In this document: one piece after another, positions 9,335-18,135 of the stretch | Numbering within the stretch: position 1 is the stretch's first letter | How the letters are laid out: each line of letters starts with the position of its first letter | From: Roseovarius sp. | GTDB lineage: Bacteria > Pseudomonadota > Alphaproteobacteria > Rhodobacterales > Rhodobacteraceae | Direction of reading: 5' to 3' | Length of the DNA: 64,000 nucleotides | NCBI GenBank assembly: GCA_021775255.1 | Contig: JAJFIA010000010.1 | Span: 248,001 to 312,000 of the forward strand | Made by a program: the position numbers and the translations under genes | The notes under the pieces: model-generated | What the model was told of the DNA's origin: nothing | Seen by the model: the letters and a program-made list of their open reading frames with translations, nothing else | Database searches by the model: none

Positions 9335-10009
9335 ATGGTCTTTAAACGCCGGGACAGACGCTCTGCACTCAGGGCCACAGCCGAATTTTTCTGGCCCCGC
9401 CGGGGCTGGACCCGGGCGTTTTATTATGTCTGGCACCGGTTGCGCCGCCTTCCCGATCCGCCGCACAGGATTGCCCGCGGTATTTTCGCCGGTATCTTCG
9501 TGACATTCTCACCGTTTTTCGGGATGCATTTCGTGCTGGCTTTTCTGGTGGCCAAACTGATACGCGGCAACATAATCGCGGCACTTCTTGCCACTTTCGT
9601 GGGCAATCCGCTGACATTCTTCTTCATCGCTCTGATGTCGCTGAATACCGGGCATTTCCTGCTAAGCTTTGGAGCGGAAACAGCACCGGATATTGTCCAC
9701 AGTTCTTTGGGTGAAAAATTTGTCAATGCCAGCAGTGATCTGAGGCATAATTTTTATGCCATGTTTACCGATGCCCAGGCCAACTGGCACGAATTGCACA
9801 TCTTTTTCAGTGAGGTATTCCTGCCGTATCTGGTTGGCGGCATCATCCCCGGTGCGATTGCCGGCATGATCGGCTATTATTTCAGCCTGCCATTGATTCA
9901 GGTTTACCAAAACCGCCGCAAAGGCCGGATCAAAGCCAAATGGGCCGAGCGCAAAGAGAAGAAAGCCGCCAAGGCGGAGGCGAAAAAAGCGCATCCTGAC
10001 GAAAACTAA
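9335..10009 (+). CDS. DUF2062 membrane protein
   Basis: A 224-residue inner-membrane protein of the DUF2062 family. The signature lies at about residues 45-100: IARGIFAGIFVTFSPFFGMH, then a GNPLTFFF segment. There are about three or four hydrophobic helices and a lysine-rich cytoplasmic tail. Function is not established. It is eight bases downstream of rsh in the conserved order rsh-DUF2062-pdxJ. Confidence 0.88.
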   Translation: MVFKRRDRRSALRATAEFFWPRRGWTRAFYYVWHRLRRLPDPPHRIARGIFAGIFVTFSPFFGMHFVLAFLVAKLIRGNIIAALLATFVGNPLTFFFIALMSLNTGHFLLSFGAETAPDIVHSSLGEKFVNASSDLRHNFYAMFTDAQANWHELHIFFSEVFLPYLVGGIIPGAIAGMIGYYFSLPLIQVYQNRRKGRIKAKWAERKEKKAAKAEAKKAHPDEN

Positions 10010-10072
10010 GGCTGTTGACGGGCCTTAAATCCCTCTAATCTGGGCCCGACTCGGATCAAAAAGGGGATTTCG

Positions 10073-10843
10073 ATGGGCAGTTCCGGAAAATTGCGGCTTG
10101 GTGTCAACATTGATCATGTGGCCACTGTGCGCAACGCGCGCGGCGGTGATTATCCCGATCCGGTACGCGCCGCCAAAATGGCCGAATCTGCCGGGGCCGA
10201 TGGCATCACCGCGCATCTGCGCGAAGATCGCCGCCATATCTCGGACCGCGATATTGACCGGCTGATGGACGCCCTTGAGGTGCCTTTGAATTTTGAGATG
10301 GCCGCCACCCCCGAGATGCAGCAGATTGCGCTGCGCCACAAGCCGCACGCCGTCTGTATCGTGCCCGAAAAACGCGAGGAACGCACCACCGAAGGCGGCC
10401 TTGAAGTGGCGCGCGAGGAAAACAAGCTGGCGCATTTCATCGCCCCTCTGCGTGAGGCCGGCAGCCGGGTTTCCATCTTCATCGCCGCCGACAGCCGCCA
10501 GATCGAGGCCGCCGCCCGCATTGGTGCCGAAGTGATCGAGCTGCATACAGGTGCCTATTGCGATGCCCATGCCGAGGGCCGCCTGAAGGATCGTGACCGT
10601 GAATTCCAATCCCTGCGCGAGATGTCGGTCTATGCCCAATCCCTGGGGCTTGAGGTGCATGCGGGCCATGGGCTTACCTTTGATACGGTCAAGCCCGTCG
10701 CCGCCTTTCCTGAGGTGATGGAGCTTAATATCGGGCATTTCCTGATTTCTGAGGCCATCTTCATGGGGCTGGAGCCTGCGATACAACGGATGCGCGCGCT
10801 GATGGATGAGGCGCGCGATTCTGAGATACGCTCGGCGGGATGA
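10073..10843 (+). CDS. pdxJ: Pyridoxine 5'-phosphate synthase PdxJ
   Basis: PdxJ condenses 1-deoxyxylulose 5-phosphate with 3-amino-2-oxopropyl phosphate, the last ring-forming step of de novo vitamin B6 synthesis. The 256-residue TIM-barrel protein has the N-terminal [16 protein letters not shown] phosphate/substrate motif, the HLREDRRHI segment, the [11 protein letters not shown] segment and the C-terminal [12 protein letters not shown] phosphate site. A TTGACG at 10015 with TAATCT at 10036 could be a promoter, but the 15-base spacing is short. The stop overlaps the next start by four bases. Confidence 0.95.
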   Translation: MGSSGKLRLGVNIDHVATVRNARGGDYPDPVRAAKMAESAGADGITAHLREDRRHISDRDIDRLMDALEVPLNFEMAATPEMQQIALRHKPHAVCIVPEKREERTTEGGLEVAREENKLAHFIAPLREAGSRVSIFIAADSRQIEAAARIGAEVIELHTGAYCDAHAEGRLKDRDREFQSLREMSVYAQSLGLEVHAGHGLTFDTVKPVAAFPEVMELNIGHFLISEAIFMGLEPAIQRMRALMDEARDSEIRSAG

Positions 10844-11277
10844 ATTACCTGCGCTATGCCCTTGTTTTTACCTTCACGGCCATAGGCACCGGGGTATTGA
10901 TCGCTTTTTTGCAGGATAATACGCAATCCTCGCTTGGATCATCGGCGCAGGTGCTGGTGCCTGCAATGATTGCCGCCCTGATCGAAGGTCAGCGATTTGC
11001 CCGTCATCATCGCCGTAAACCGACCCATAAAGAAGCGATGAATTTCATGTGGATCGCTTCGGGTATTGCGATTGTGCTCAATCTTGCGTTTGGTTTTCTG
11101 GCGGCTTCCTTGCTGCCTGAATTTGGCAAACTTGCCATTGCGCCAATATTTTCGGCGCAGTTCAATGTGCTGATGCTGATTTTCGCAGTGGGGTATCTGA
11201 TTGCAAACCGGTTCTTTCTGGGGATCGGGGCCGGCAATCAACTCACCTTATCGAAGGAATCTGACGAAACTGAATAG
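10840..11277 (+). CDS. ABZJ_00895-type small membrane protein
   Basis: A 145-residue protein with four hydrophobic helices (about 5-23, 34-49, 68-90 and 105-128). The pattern, including an [18 protein letters not shown] loop after the second helix, resembles the ABZJ_00895 family of uncharacterised membrane proteins. The ATG overlaps the pdxJ stop (ATGA), so it is translationally coupled. Function unknown. Confidence 0.75.
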   Translation: MNYLRYALVFTFTAIGTGVLIAFLQDNTQSSLGSSAQVLVPAMIAALIEGQRFARHHRRKPTHKEAMNFMWIASGIAIVLNLAFGFLAASLLPEFGKLAIAPIFSAQFNVLMLIFAVGYLIANRFFLGIGAGNQLTLSKESDETE

Positions 11278-11373
11278 AGGGGATTATTCAATATCCACAC
11301 CATCATGAGCGCCCCCGTCGGTATCATATCAAAGCTCGGGTGCCCCCATATATGAACCATAGGAATACCGGAA

Positions 11374-11517
11374 ATGAACATTACAGCATTATCGACTGTT
11401 GGCATCGCATTCTGGATCGTTGCGGCCTCTCCCGGCCGGGCCAATATATCCAATGCCGCCATAGCCATGCGGTATGGCCGCTGGCCCAGCCTGATACGAT
11501 CGGCATTTGCCAGATGA
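11374..11517 (+). pseudogene. N-terminal remnant of a LysE/RhtB-type exporter
   Basis: A 47-codon open frame begins with ATG at 11374 and reads like the start of a LysE-family translocator: a hydrophobic first helix, then the loop [20 protein letters not shown], which corresponds to the conserved ASPGPAN motif with the second proline changed to arginine. After W-P-S-L the similarity stops and the frame ends in TGA at 11515-11517, overlapping the acpS ATG. The remaining four-fifths of a normal exporter (about 200 residues) is missing. It is probably a deletion scar, although translation of the short ORF could now feed ribosomes to acpS. Confidence 0.6.
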
Positions 11518-11921
11518 TTTTGGGCATCGGCACTGATCTGGCGAATATTGAGCGCATCAGCGCCACGATTGAACGGTTTGGCGACCGGTTCCGCAACCGT
11601 GTATTCACCGAGATCGAGCAACGCAAGGCCGAGCGCCGCGCCGATACGGCGGGCACTTATGCCAAACGCTGGGCCGCAAAAGAGGCCTGCTCGAAAGCGC
11701 TGGGCACCGGGTTGCGCATGGGCATCGCGTGGAAAGACATGGCGGTGAGCAATCTTGAAACCGGCCAGCCCGTCATGCATGTCACCGGCTGGGCCGCCGA
11801 ACGACTGATCGCGATGACGCCTGATGGCCACGAGGCAATCATCCATGTCACCCTCACGGATGATCACCCCTGGGCGCAGGCCTTTGTGGTGATCGAGGCG
11901 CGGCCCACTCGTCAGCCCTGA
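11514..11921 (+). CDS. acpS: Holo-[acyl-carrier-protein] synthase AcpS
   Basis: AcpS moves the 4'-phosphopantetheine arm from CoA to acyl carrier protein. The 135-residue protein starts [15 protein letters not shown] with magnesium-binding D8 and has the second ligand E57 in [13 protein letters not shown]. The ATG at 11514 is fixed by this motif; a longer reading from 11340 would run through the exporter remnant. The usual order pdxJ-acpS is kept, but a four-helix protein and the LysE remnant lie between them, and lepB and rnc, which often follow in related genomes, are not here. Confidence 0.94.
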   Translation: MILGIGTDLANIERISATIERFGDRFRNRVFTEIEQRKAERRADTAGTYAKRWAAKEACSKALGTGLRMGIAWKDMAVSNLETGQPVMHVTGWAAERLIAMTPDGHEAIIHVTLTDDHPWAQAFVVIEARPTRQP

Positions 11922-11933
11922 CAGGCTGCCGCG

Positions 11934-12395
11934 TTATCTGCGATACCGGCTTTCCAGCTCTTTGCCGTAATCCTGCACCCCTTTGTGGAACTTTTTATTG
12001 AGCCTGCCGCGTGCCAGTTTCAAAGATTGGATCAACAACCGCGAGGTCAGGTTCTTGGGCTTTATCTCTACTATATAATGTATCCGCGTGCGCCCGCGTG
12101 ACAGGGCAACCAGATCAATCTTGAGATACCCGCCCATGGCATTTGAAAGTGAGGTCATGACCATCTTATCAGGTTTATCCAGGGTGGTCAGCTCAAACTC
12201 AAGCTCCCTCTCCCGGCCCCGCCAGCGAAATTTTGCCTCCCATGCCATGCCGGGGCCGGGCGCTTTCAGATCATCGCGCCGCTCAATCTCGGCCCCCCGG
12301 CGCAGGGCTGATCGCTCAAACGCCTCGAAATCCGAGATCTGATCGAACACAAAATCAATCGGCGCTTCGATGTCTTCTCTGGTGCTGAATTTCAT
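11934..12395 (-). CDS. SRPBCC-fold (START/PYP-like) protein
   Basis: A 153-residue protein with the beta-alpha-beta layout of SRPBCC (polyketide cyclase/START-like) ligand-binding proteins: an N-terminal EDIEAPIDFVFDQISDFEAFER segment as two halves, a central GPGMAWEAKFRWRGR strand pair and a long C-terminal helix. No catalytic residues are evident and the ligand is unknown. It is monocistronic and converges on acpS. Confidence 0.8.
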   Translation of the reverse strand: MKFSTREDIEAPIDFVFDQISDFEAFERSALRRGAEIERRDDLKAPGPGMAWEAKFRWRGRERELEFELTTLDKPDKMVMTSLSNAMGGYLKIDLVALSRGRTRIHYIVEIKPKNLTSRLLIQSLKLARGRLNKKFHKGVQDYGKELESRYRR

Positions 12396-12434
12396 TGACC
12401 GGGGTGTTCCTTGTTCATTTGGGGCATATTCACG

Positions 12435-13403
12435 TCAATCCAACCTATCCGCAAGCCAGTTACCAATTAGAAAATGCGCAATCGAGCCATATCTCGCAGG
12501 GGCCAGTTCGGGATGCTGCCCGGCATAGACCATCAGCATATCTTCACGGCTGACCCAGAGGGCATCATCAATCTCGACCGGATCAATGGTGATCTCGTGG
12601 CTGATCGCCTCGCCGTGACAGCCAATCATCAACGAGGATGGAAATGCCCAGGGCTGAGAAGCCAGATAGGCAACCTTGCCAACCTGCACCCCGGCTTCTT
12701 CAAGCACCTCCCGGCGTACGGCCGCTTCAATGGTCTCGCCTGGTTCAATATATCCCGCCAGCGCTGAATACATCCCCTCGGGCCACCCCGGCGAGCGCCC
12801 CATCAGCACCGAATTGCCATAGGTGATCAGCATGATCACAACCGGATCAGTCCGCGGGAAATGCTGCCCGCCACATGTGCCACAACTGCGCTGCCAGCCG
12901 GCCAGAATCATCGTGCTGGCGGCCCCGCACCGGGCACAGAATTTGTGGCTGTCATGCCAGCCGAACAAGGCTTTGGCGGTGGCTGTCAGCTCGGCGTCGC
13001 GGGCACTAAGGCGGGCCATGATGCGGCGCAGCTCGGAAAATACCGCATCCCTTGGAAGGTCAGGGTGGCTCTGCTCGGTTTCATCGGAAAACTGCCCCAA
13101 GGCCGCCTTATCCACATCCCCAGGTGACCAATCCGAAATGTCATGGGCAAAAACCAGATTGCCCTGTTCTTCGCGGCCAAGCAATATCGGCCCGGTTGCC
13201 GATTGCAGCACCGGATGATCCATCCGCAACCGGATCAGCCTGTCCAGTGCGGGTGCCTGCACCAACGGCTTGCCGCGCCATAAAAGGATGGCCGTGGCAG
13301 TACCACCGGTGATTGCATCGTCAAGGGCGCCCGCATCCCCGCGCAATTCAGCCGCTCGGTCCAGAGCGCTCCCGCCAAATGTTACCAATTCCGCATTCTT
13401 CAT
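12435..13403 (-). CDS. nudC: NAD(+)/NADH diphosphatase NudC
   Basis: NudC splits NAD(H) to NMN(H) and AMP and can remove NAD caps from RNA. The ATG at 13403 gives 322 residues beginning MKNAELVTFGG, which fits the family; the TTG at 13445 adds 14 unlikely residues. Zinc cysteines C156, C159, C174 and C177 form the ribbon. The Nudix box (G-x5-E-x7-REVxEEAG) spans about 217-239, and the NudC-specific SQPWAFP motif sits at about 249-255. All key residues are present. Confidence 0.94.
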   Translation of the reverse strand: MKNAELVTFGGSALDRAAELRGDAGALDDAITGGTATAILLWRGKPLVQAPALDRLIRLRMDHPVLQSATGPILLGREEQGNLVFAHDISDWSPGDVDKAALGQFSDETEQSHPDLPRDAVFSELRRIMARLSARDAELTATAKALFGWHDSHKFCARCGAASTMILAGWQRSCGTCGGQHFPRTDPVVIMLITYGNSVLMGRSPGWPEGMYSALAGYIEPGETIEAAVRREVLEEAGVQVGKVAYLASQPWAFPSSLMIGCHGEAISHEITIDPVEIDDALWVSREDMLMVYAGQHPELAPARYGSIAHFLIGNWLADRLD

Positions 13404-13663
13404 CGCCTGCCTTGCCCTCTCGCGTGTATCAATCGGCTCACCCAAGACACCCGCAGGCCCGGAAACAGTTTGTTTCTAAGAAAGCCACAACTTTAACGTG
13501 CGTGTGCCTTAATTTTTCCCCATAGTGAACCATATATCCTCAACATATAACGGTTTGCTTTGTAAATAGTCCTCACCCATCATTAAACCCCATAAAGTAA
13601 ACATCAGAGTTACCAGTTTTGGCCAAAGCCACACCGAACCAATATGTGAAAGAACGCACGGTA

Positions 13664-15532
13664 ATGAGCGCCCCATTGGTCAAGCTGCGGCTGCTGGAAA
13701 CCACAGATGTGCATGCCAATATCCTGCCGTTTGACTATTACACCAACCGCTCGGATATGAAATTCGGCCTTGCCCGCACGGCAACCCTGATCCGGCAGGC
13801 CCGTTCAGAGGTGCGAAATTGCCTGTTGTTCGACAATGGTGATTTTATGCAGGGCACGCCGCTGAGTGATCTGATGGTGCAATCAGACAGCGATTGCTGC
13901 AAACCGCATCCGGCCATTACGGCGATGAATCTGCTGCGCTATGATGCCGCCGCGCTGGGCAATCACGAATTCAACTTCGGGCTGCAATGGCTGGACCAGG
14001 CGCTGAGCCGGGCCGAATTCCCGGTGATCTGCGCCAATGCCATTACCCGGATGGGTGAAAATCCGGAACAGGATGAAACCCTGGTTCCGGCCACGGTGAT
14101 GCTTGAGCGCAGGGTCATGGCCGAAGACGGCAGTGCCCATGATCTGCGCATTGGCGTGATAGGCCTGTTGCCACCGCAGATCACGAACTGGGACAAGTTT
14201 CACCTGCATGAGAAGCTGCAAAGCCGGTGTATGGTTGAAGCGGCCATGGCGCATGTACCGGGCCTGCGTGACCGTGGGGCTGATATCGTGGTGGCCTTGG
14301 CCCATACGGGCATTGATCCCGACTGGCAGATGCCGAATATGGAAAACGCCGCCCTTCCTCTGGCTCTGGTGCCGGGCATCAACGCCATCCTTGCCGGCCA
14401 TACCCATCAGGTTTTCCCGTCATCGGGGGATACGCCGGATCACATGGATGGCCGTGGCATTGATAACCATGCGGGCACGCTGCACGGCATCCCCACGGTC
14501 ATGGCCGGGTTTCGCGGATCGCATCTCGGTGTGCTTGATCTTGATCTGCAGCAAATTGATGGCCAATGGCAGGTTCTTGGCCATAGCTGCGAGGCGCGTC
14601 CGGTAGAAACCGCCCCCCTCACCCCGCCGGACAGGGAACTCACCAATGCCATAGCCCCGGCGCATGACAGGACGATCAAACTGGCAGATCGCCCGATTGG
14701 CCTGACAAAAGCCCCCCTGCACAGCTATCTTGCCCTGATCCGCAACGATCCCGCCACGCAACTGGTCACCCATGCGCAGCGGGCCGAGCTGGAACAGAAC
14801 CTGCAGGGCACACACCATGCCGGGCTGCCGATCCTGTCGGCCTCGGCCCCCTTCAAGACCGGCAGCCGCGCCGGGCCGGGCTATTATACCGATATTCCGG
14901 CGGGCGCGCTGCACCTGCGCAATGCCGCCGATCTTTATGTCTTTCCCAATACGCTTTGCGGGCTGCGCCTTACCGGGGCAGAAATTCACGACTGGCTTGA
15001 GCGGGCGATGATCTGCTTCAATCAGATCACCCCAGGCGTCCAGGATCAGCCGCTGTGCAATCGCGATGTTCCGGGCCATGATTTTGATGTCATCAGCGGG
15101 CTGACATATGAAATTGATCTGGCCCAGCCCGCGCGCTATGATCTTTCCGGGCAAATGATCAACCCAGACAGCTTTCGCATCCGCAACCTGCGCCACCGGG
15201 GCCAGCCGGTCAGAGACGTGGATGAATTTATCCTTGCCACCAACAGCTACCGCGCCTTTGGCGCCGGGCCTTTTGTCAAATGGCCGGAGGATAAATTCGT
15301 CTACACGGGCCATTTGCCGATTTATGATATTATCGCCCGCTATATCCAGAAATCCGGGGAAACCCGGCATATCGCCCGCCCGATATGGCGCTTCGCCGCG
15401 ATGCCCGGCACCAGAGTGATCTATCAAACCGGTCCCGGTATCCGCGCCTACCCGGATGAAATCACCGCCCTGGGCGCGGTTGATCTGGGGGATAGCGAGT
15501 GCGGGTTTGCCCACCTGCGCATCGCGCTTTGA
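13664..15532 (+). CDS. cpdB: CpdB-like 2',3'-cyclic nucleotide phosphodiesterase / 3'-nucleotidase
   Basis: A 622-residue metallophosphatase with the 5'-nucleotidase two-domain layout. Metal-site motifs are visible in order: ETTDVHAN near residue 11, DNGDFMQGTPL near 54, ALGNHEFNFGLQW near 100, ALAHTGID near 210 and AGHTHQ near 245; the C-terminal nucleotide-binding domain follows. By family it hydrolyses 2',3'-cyclic nucleotides and 3'-nucleotides. Unlike the periplasmic E. coli enzyme, no signal peptide is visible with either the ATG at 13664 or the TTG at 13619. The ATG starts right at the catalytic domain, so it may be cytoplasmic. It is monocistronic, followed by the SRP RNA. Confidence 0.87.
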   Translation: MSAPLVKLRLLETTDVHANILPFDYYTNRSDMKFGLARTATLIRQARSEVRNCLLFDNGDFMQGTPLSDLMVQSDSDCCKPHPAITAMNLLRYDAAALGNHEFNFGLQWLDQALSRAEFPVICANAITRMGENPEQDETLVPATVMLERRVMAEDGSAHDLRIGVIGLLPPQITNWDKFHLHEKLQSRCMVEAAMAHVPGLRDRGADIVVALAHTGIDPDWQMPNMENAALPLALVPGINAILAGHTHQVFPSSGDTPDHMDGRGIDNHAGTLHGIPTVMAGFRGSHLGVLDLDLQQIDGQWQVLGHSCEARPVETAPLTPPDRELTNAIAPAHDRTIKLADRPIGLTKAPLHSYLALIRNDPATQLVTHAQRAELEQNLQGTHHAGLPILSASAPFKTGSRAGPGYYTDIPAGALHLRNAADLYVFPNTLCGLRLTGAEIHDWLERAMICFNQITPGVQDQPLCNRDVPGHDFDVISGLTYEIDLAQPARYDLSGQMINPDSFRIRNLRHRGQPVRDVDEFILATNSYRAFGAGPFVKWPEDKFVYTGHLPIYDIIARYIQKSGETRHIARPIWRFAAMPGTRVIYQTGPGIRAYPDEITALGAVDLGDSECGFAHLRIAL

Positions 15533-15583
15533 GTGCAACACAGGCCCTTGCAAAACCCCGCATCCAAGCCTAAGTAAGGCCGC

Positions 15584-15678
15584 GAGAGGTTGGCGCGGGC
15601 AGGCACCTCGCCAACCCGGTCAGATCCGGAAGGAAGCAGCCGTAACGAGCCTCGCTTGGGTCGTTGTCCAGCCTCTCA
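15584..15678 (+). ncRNA. ffs: 4.5S signal recognition particle RNA
   Basis: The conserved SRP domain is present on this strand: GGTCAGATCCGGAAGGAAGC with the GGAA tetraloop and the AGCAGCC/GGGTCGTTGTCC asymmetric loop region. The ends pair as GAGAGGTTGG (15584-15593) with CCAGCCTCTC (15668-15677), one G-U pair. The size of about 95 nt fits alphaproteobacterial small SRP RNA. A short T-run follows at 15681. The ends are set from the terminal stem and could be off by a few bases. Confidence 0.93.
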
Positions 15679-15789
15679 CCTTTTCCCGCTTGTTCGGAAA
15701 TTTACCCTGGCAAGGGGATTCCCCCCGCCATTGTCATGACGGCAGTACTGTAGTTATCGGGCTTGTTTGCCGGTTTTGCCTCTGGTGGC

Positions 15790-16485
15790 TCAAACCCCGA
15801 CATACCTTTCAACAATGCTGTGATCGCGGCGCAGGTTTTCCGCGTCCATCACGGCCTCTCCCCGGCCATTTTCCATGAACGCCACCCGGTCGGCCACCGA
15901 TAAAACCGCATCCACCCGCTGTTCCACCAGCAATATCGCCACGCCGGTTTGGCGCATCTTTACAATCACCTGCCGGATCGCCTCGATCATCGACGGTTGC
16001 AGGCCTTCGGTGGGTTCATCCAGCAACAATGCCTTGGGCCGCAGGCAGAGCGCGCGCGCCGTCGCCAGCATTTGCTGTTCACCGCCTGAAAGCGTTTGCG
16101 CCCGCTGCCGGTAGCGCTCGCGCAGACGCGGGAAAAGATCCAGCACCTCCTCCAGCGTGTCGTGCCCGCTTTTGCGCGCCATCAGGCCAATCTCAAGGTT
16201 TTCCGCCACTGTCAGCCCGTTGAACAATCGCCGCCCCTGCGGGATATAGCCGATGCCACGGCGCGGCACCTCATGGGCAGGCAGTTGGCTTATGTCCTCA
16301 CCGTCCAGCAGCACCGCGCCCGACATCAGCGGGATGAGCCCCATGATCGCCTGCATGGTGGTGGTCTTGCCCGCGCCATTGCGGCCCAGAAGGCACAGGA
16401 TTTCACCGCTTTGCACCCGCAATGACAAATCCCTGAGCACCTGTGCCCGGCCATAGCCGGCATTGATGGCTTTCAGCTCAAGCAT
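15790..16485 (-). CDS. livF: Branched-chain amino acid type ABC transporter ATPase LivF
   Basis: Second ATP-binding subunit of a HAAT-type (branched-chain amino acid, amide or urea) importer. It has a Walker A GRNGAGKTT, the signature LSGGEQQMLA and a Walker B LLLDEPTEGL, in about 231 residues, normal for LivF. The start is one of two adjacent ATGs at 16488 and 16485 behind a run of G residues; I use the second. It overlaps the end of livG and is the last gene of livHMGF. Confidence 0.9.
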   Translation of the reverse strand: MLELKAINAGYGRAQVLRDLSLRVQSGEILCLLGRNGAGKTTTMQAIMGLIPLMSGAVLLDGEDISQLPAHEVPRRGIGYIPQGRRLFNGLTVAENLEIGLMARKSGHDTLEEVLDLFPRLRERYRQRAQTLSGGEQQMLATARALCLRPKALLLDEPTEGLQPSMIEAIRQVIVKMRQTGVAILLVEQRVDAVLSVADRVAFMENGRGEAVMDAENLRRDHSIVERYVGV

Positions 16486-17194
16486 CATCCCCCCCCAGAT
16501 AGGCGGCCTGCACCGCGCGATTGGCGTGGATTTCATCGGGCGAGCCCTCGGCCAGAACCGCGCCGAAATTCAGCACCGTCACCTGATCGGCCACCTGCAT
16601 CACCACGCTCATGTTATGCTCGATAAGCAGGATGGTGGTTTCCCCGGCAAGGGCCCTGATCAGGGTTTTGAAATCTGTGATCTCATTGTCAGACAGGCCT
16701 TGGGTGGGCTCATCAAGGATCAACAGGCGTGGGCGCTGCACCAGCCCCATGGCGATCTCAAGCAGGCGCTGATGGCCATAGCTGAGATCGCCCGCCTCCT
16801 GATCCATCCGGTCCAGCAGGCCAACCTGCCCAAGGGCCTTGTGCGTGGCCTTCTCCACCTGCGATTTATCATGCAGGCGGCGGCGCGCGGCAAGGGCCAC
16901 GTTTTCCCCCGCTGGCAGGCGGGCAAACACCGATGTGATCTGAAACGTATAGGCCATGCCCAGTGTGATGCGCTTATGGGCCGGCATCATCGTCACGTCG
17001 CGCCCATCAAATATCACCGTGCCTGATGAGGGCTGAATACGGCCGCAGATCATGTTGACAAAAGTGGATTTACCCGCGCCATTGGGGCCGATCAGCGCCC
17101 GCACCTGCCCCTGTGGCAGATCAAAATCCACATCTTTAACCGCCTGCAATCCGGCGAAATGCTTGGAAAGCCCCCGGGTGGACAGCAGCATCAT
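16478..17194 (-). CDS. livG: Branched-chain amino acid type ABC transporter ATPase LivG
   Basis: First ATP-binding subunit of the same importer. It has Walker A GPNGAGKST, a LivG-like Q-loop region (YTFQITSVF), the signature LSYGHQRLLEIAM and Walker B LILDEPTQGLS. I use the ATG at 17194, six bases after GGAGGTGG on this strand; an in-frame GTG at 17203 is an alternative. It overlaps the livM stop and the livF start, so the operon is tightly coupled. Confidence 0.9.
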   Translation of the reverse strand: MMLLSTRGLSKHFAGLQAVKDVDFDLPQGQVRALIGPNGAGKSTFVNMICGRIQPSSGTVIFDGRDVTMMPAHKRITLGMAYTFQITSVFARLPAGENVALAARRRLHDKSQVEKATHKALGQVGLLDRMDQEAGDLSYGHQRLLEIAMGLVQRPRLLILDEPTQGLSDNEITDFKTLIRALAGETTILLIEHNMSVVMQVADQVTVLNFGAVLAEGSPDEIHANRAVQAAYLGGDDA

Positions 17195-18135
17195 GGCAGC
17201 CACCTCCAGAGTTTCGCGCGCAGCACGCCCACAAGGCCCTGCGGCGCAAACAACGTGAGCAAGACCAGCGCCACCCCCGCGATCAGCATATAGGCCGAGG
17301 TGATACCGCTGGAAAGATCAATCAGGTAGAACATGAACAATGTGCCAATGAACGGCCCAAGAATGGTGCCCGCCCCGCCCAGAAGCACCCATAAAAGCGG
17401 GAAGATCGAATATTGCACCGTGGCAAAGCTGGCCCCGGCATAGCCGAACAGCAGCCCGTAAAATGCTCCGGCTGTGGCCGAGATGGTGGCCGAGATCACC
17501 ATAGCGCCCAGTTTATGGGCGAAAATGTTATAGCCCAGCATCGCGACCCGATCCTCATTTTCGCGAATGGCAATCAGGGTTTTGCCAAACGGATGCCGCA
17601 CCAGCCAGAGCGCGGCCATCAGACAGGCCGAGAACAGGATCAGTGCTGCGAAATAGCGGTTGCCGGGCTGGCTCAGATCAATCCCCCAAAGGATGCGCTG
17701 CGCCTGGCCGATGACAAATCCCTCATCGCCGCGGGTCCATTTGCCAAAATAAAGAATGCTCAGATATCCGGCCTGCGCAAACATCAAGGTGACGATCATG
17801 AACGACACCCCGCCGGTGCGCAGCGCCATAAGGCCCAAAGCCGCCGAGATGACAATCCCGGCAATAATCCCCGCCAAAAGCGCCGGGGCAGGGGCAAAAC
17901 CCAGATGCTGAATGCTCAGGCCCATGCCATACATGCCGGCAGCGAAAAACAGCGCGTGGCCAAGGCTCAAAAGGCCGGTATAGCCAAACATGATGTTATA
18001 GCCGATGGCATAGCTTGCCAGCACCATGATCCGCGCCAGATTGCCATGGTGATAGGCGGGCAACAGGAATTGCAGGGCAAACAACACTAGCAGAAACCCG
18101 CCATGCAGGGTGATGATCTTGCTTGTGTCATTCAT
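17191..18135 (-). CDS. livM: Branched-chain amino acid type ABC transporter permease LivM
   Basis: A 314-residue inner-membrane permease with eight or nine hydrophobic helices. The LivM hallmark near residue 45-65 (YNIMFGYTGLLSLGHALFF) and the C-terminal GGAGTILGPFIG and APQGL segments are present. It pairs with LivH to form the channel. Its ATG overlaps the livH stop by four bases. Confidence 0.9.
   Translation of the reverse strand: MNDTSKIITLHGGFLLVLFALQFLLPAYHHGNLARIMVLASYAIGYNIMFGYTGLLSLGHALFFAAGMYGMGLSIQHLGFAPAPALLAGIIAGIVISAALGLMALRTGGVSFMIVTLMFAQAGYLSILYFGKWTRGDEGFVIGQAQRILWGIDLSQPGNRYFAALILFSACLMAALWLVRHPFGKTLIAIRENEDRVAMLGYNIFAHKLGAMVISATISATAGAFYGLLFGYAGASFATVQYSIFPLLWVLLGGAGTILGPFIGTLFMFYLIDLSSGITSAYMLIAGVALVLLTLFAPQGLVGVLRAKLWRWLP

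Noticed and set aside
14420-15553. A 377-codon minus-strand open frame opposite the CpdB-like gene.
   Set aside because: It is antisense to a gene with clear motifs; the predicted residues have the composition of a GC-rich shadow frame.
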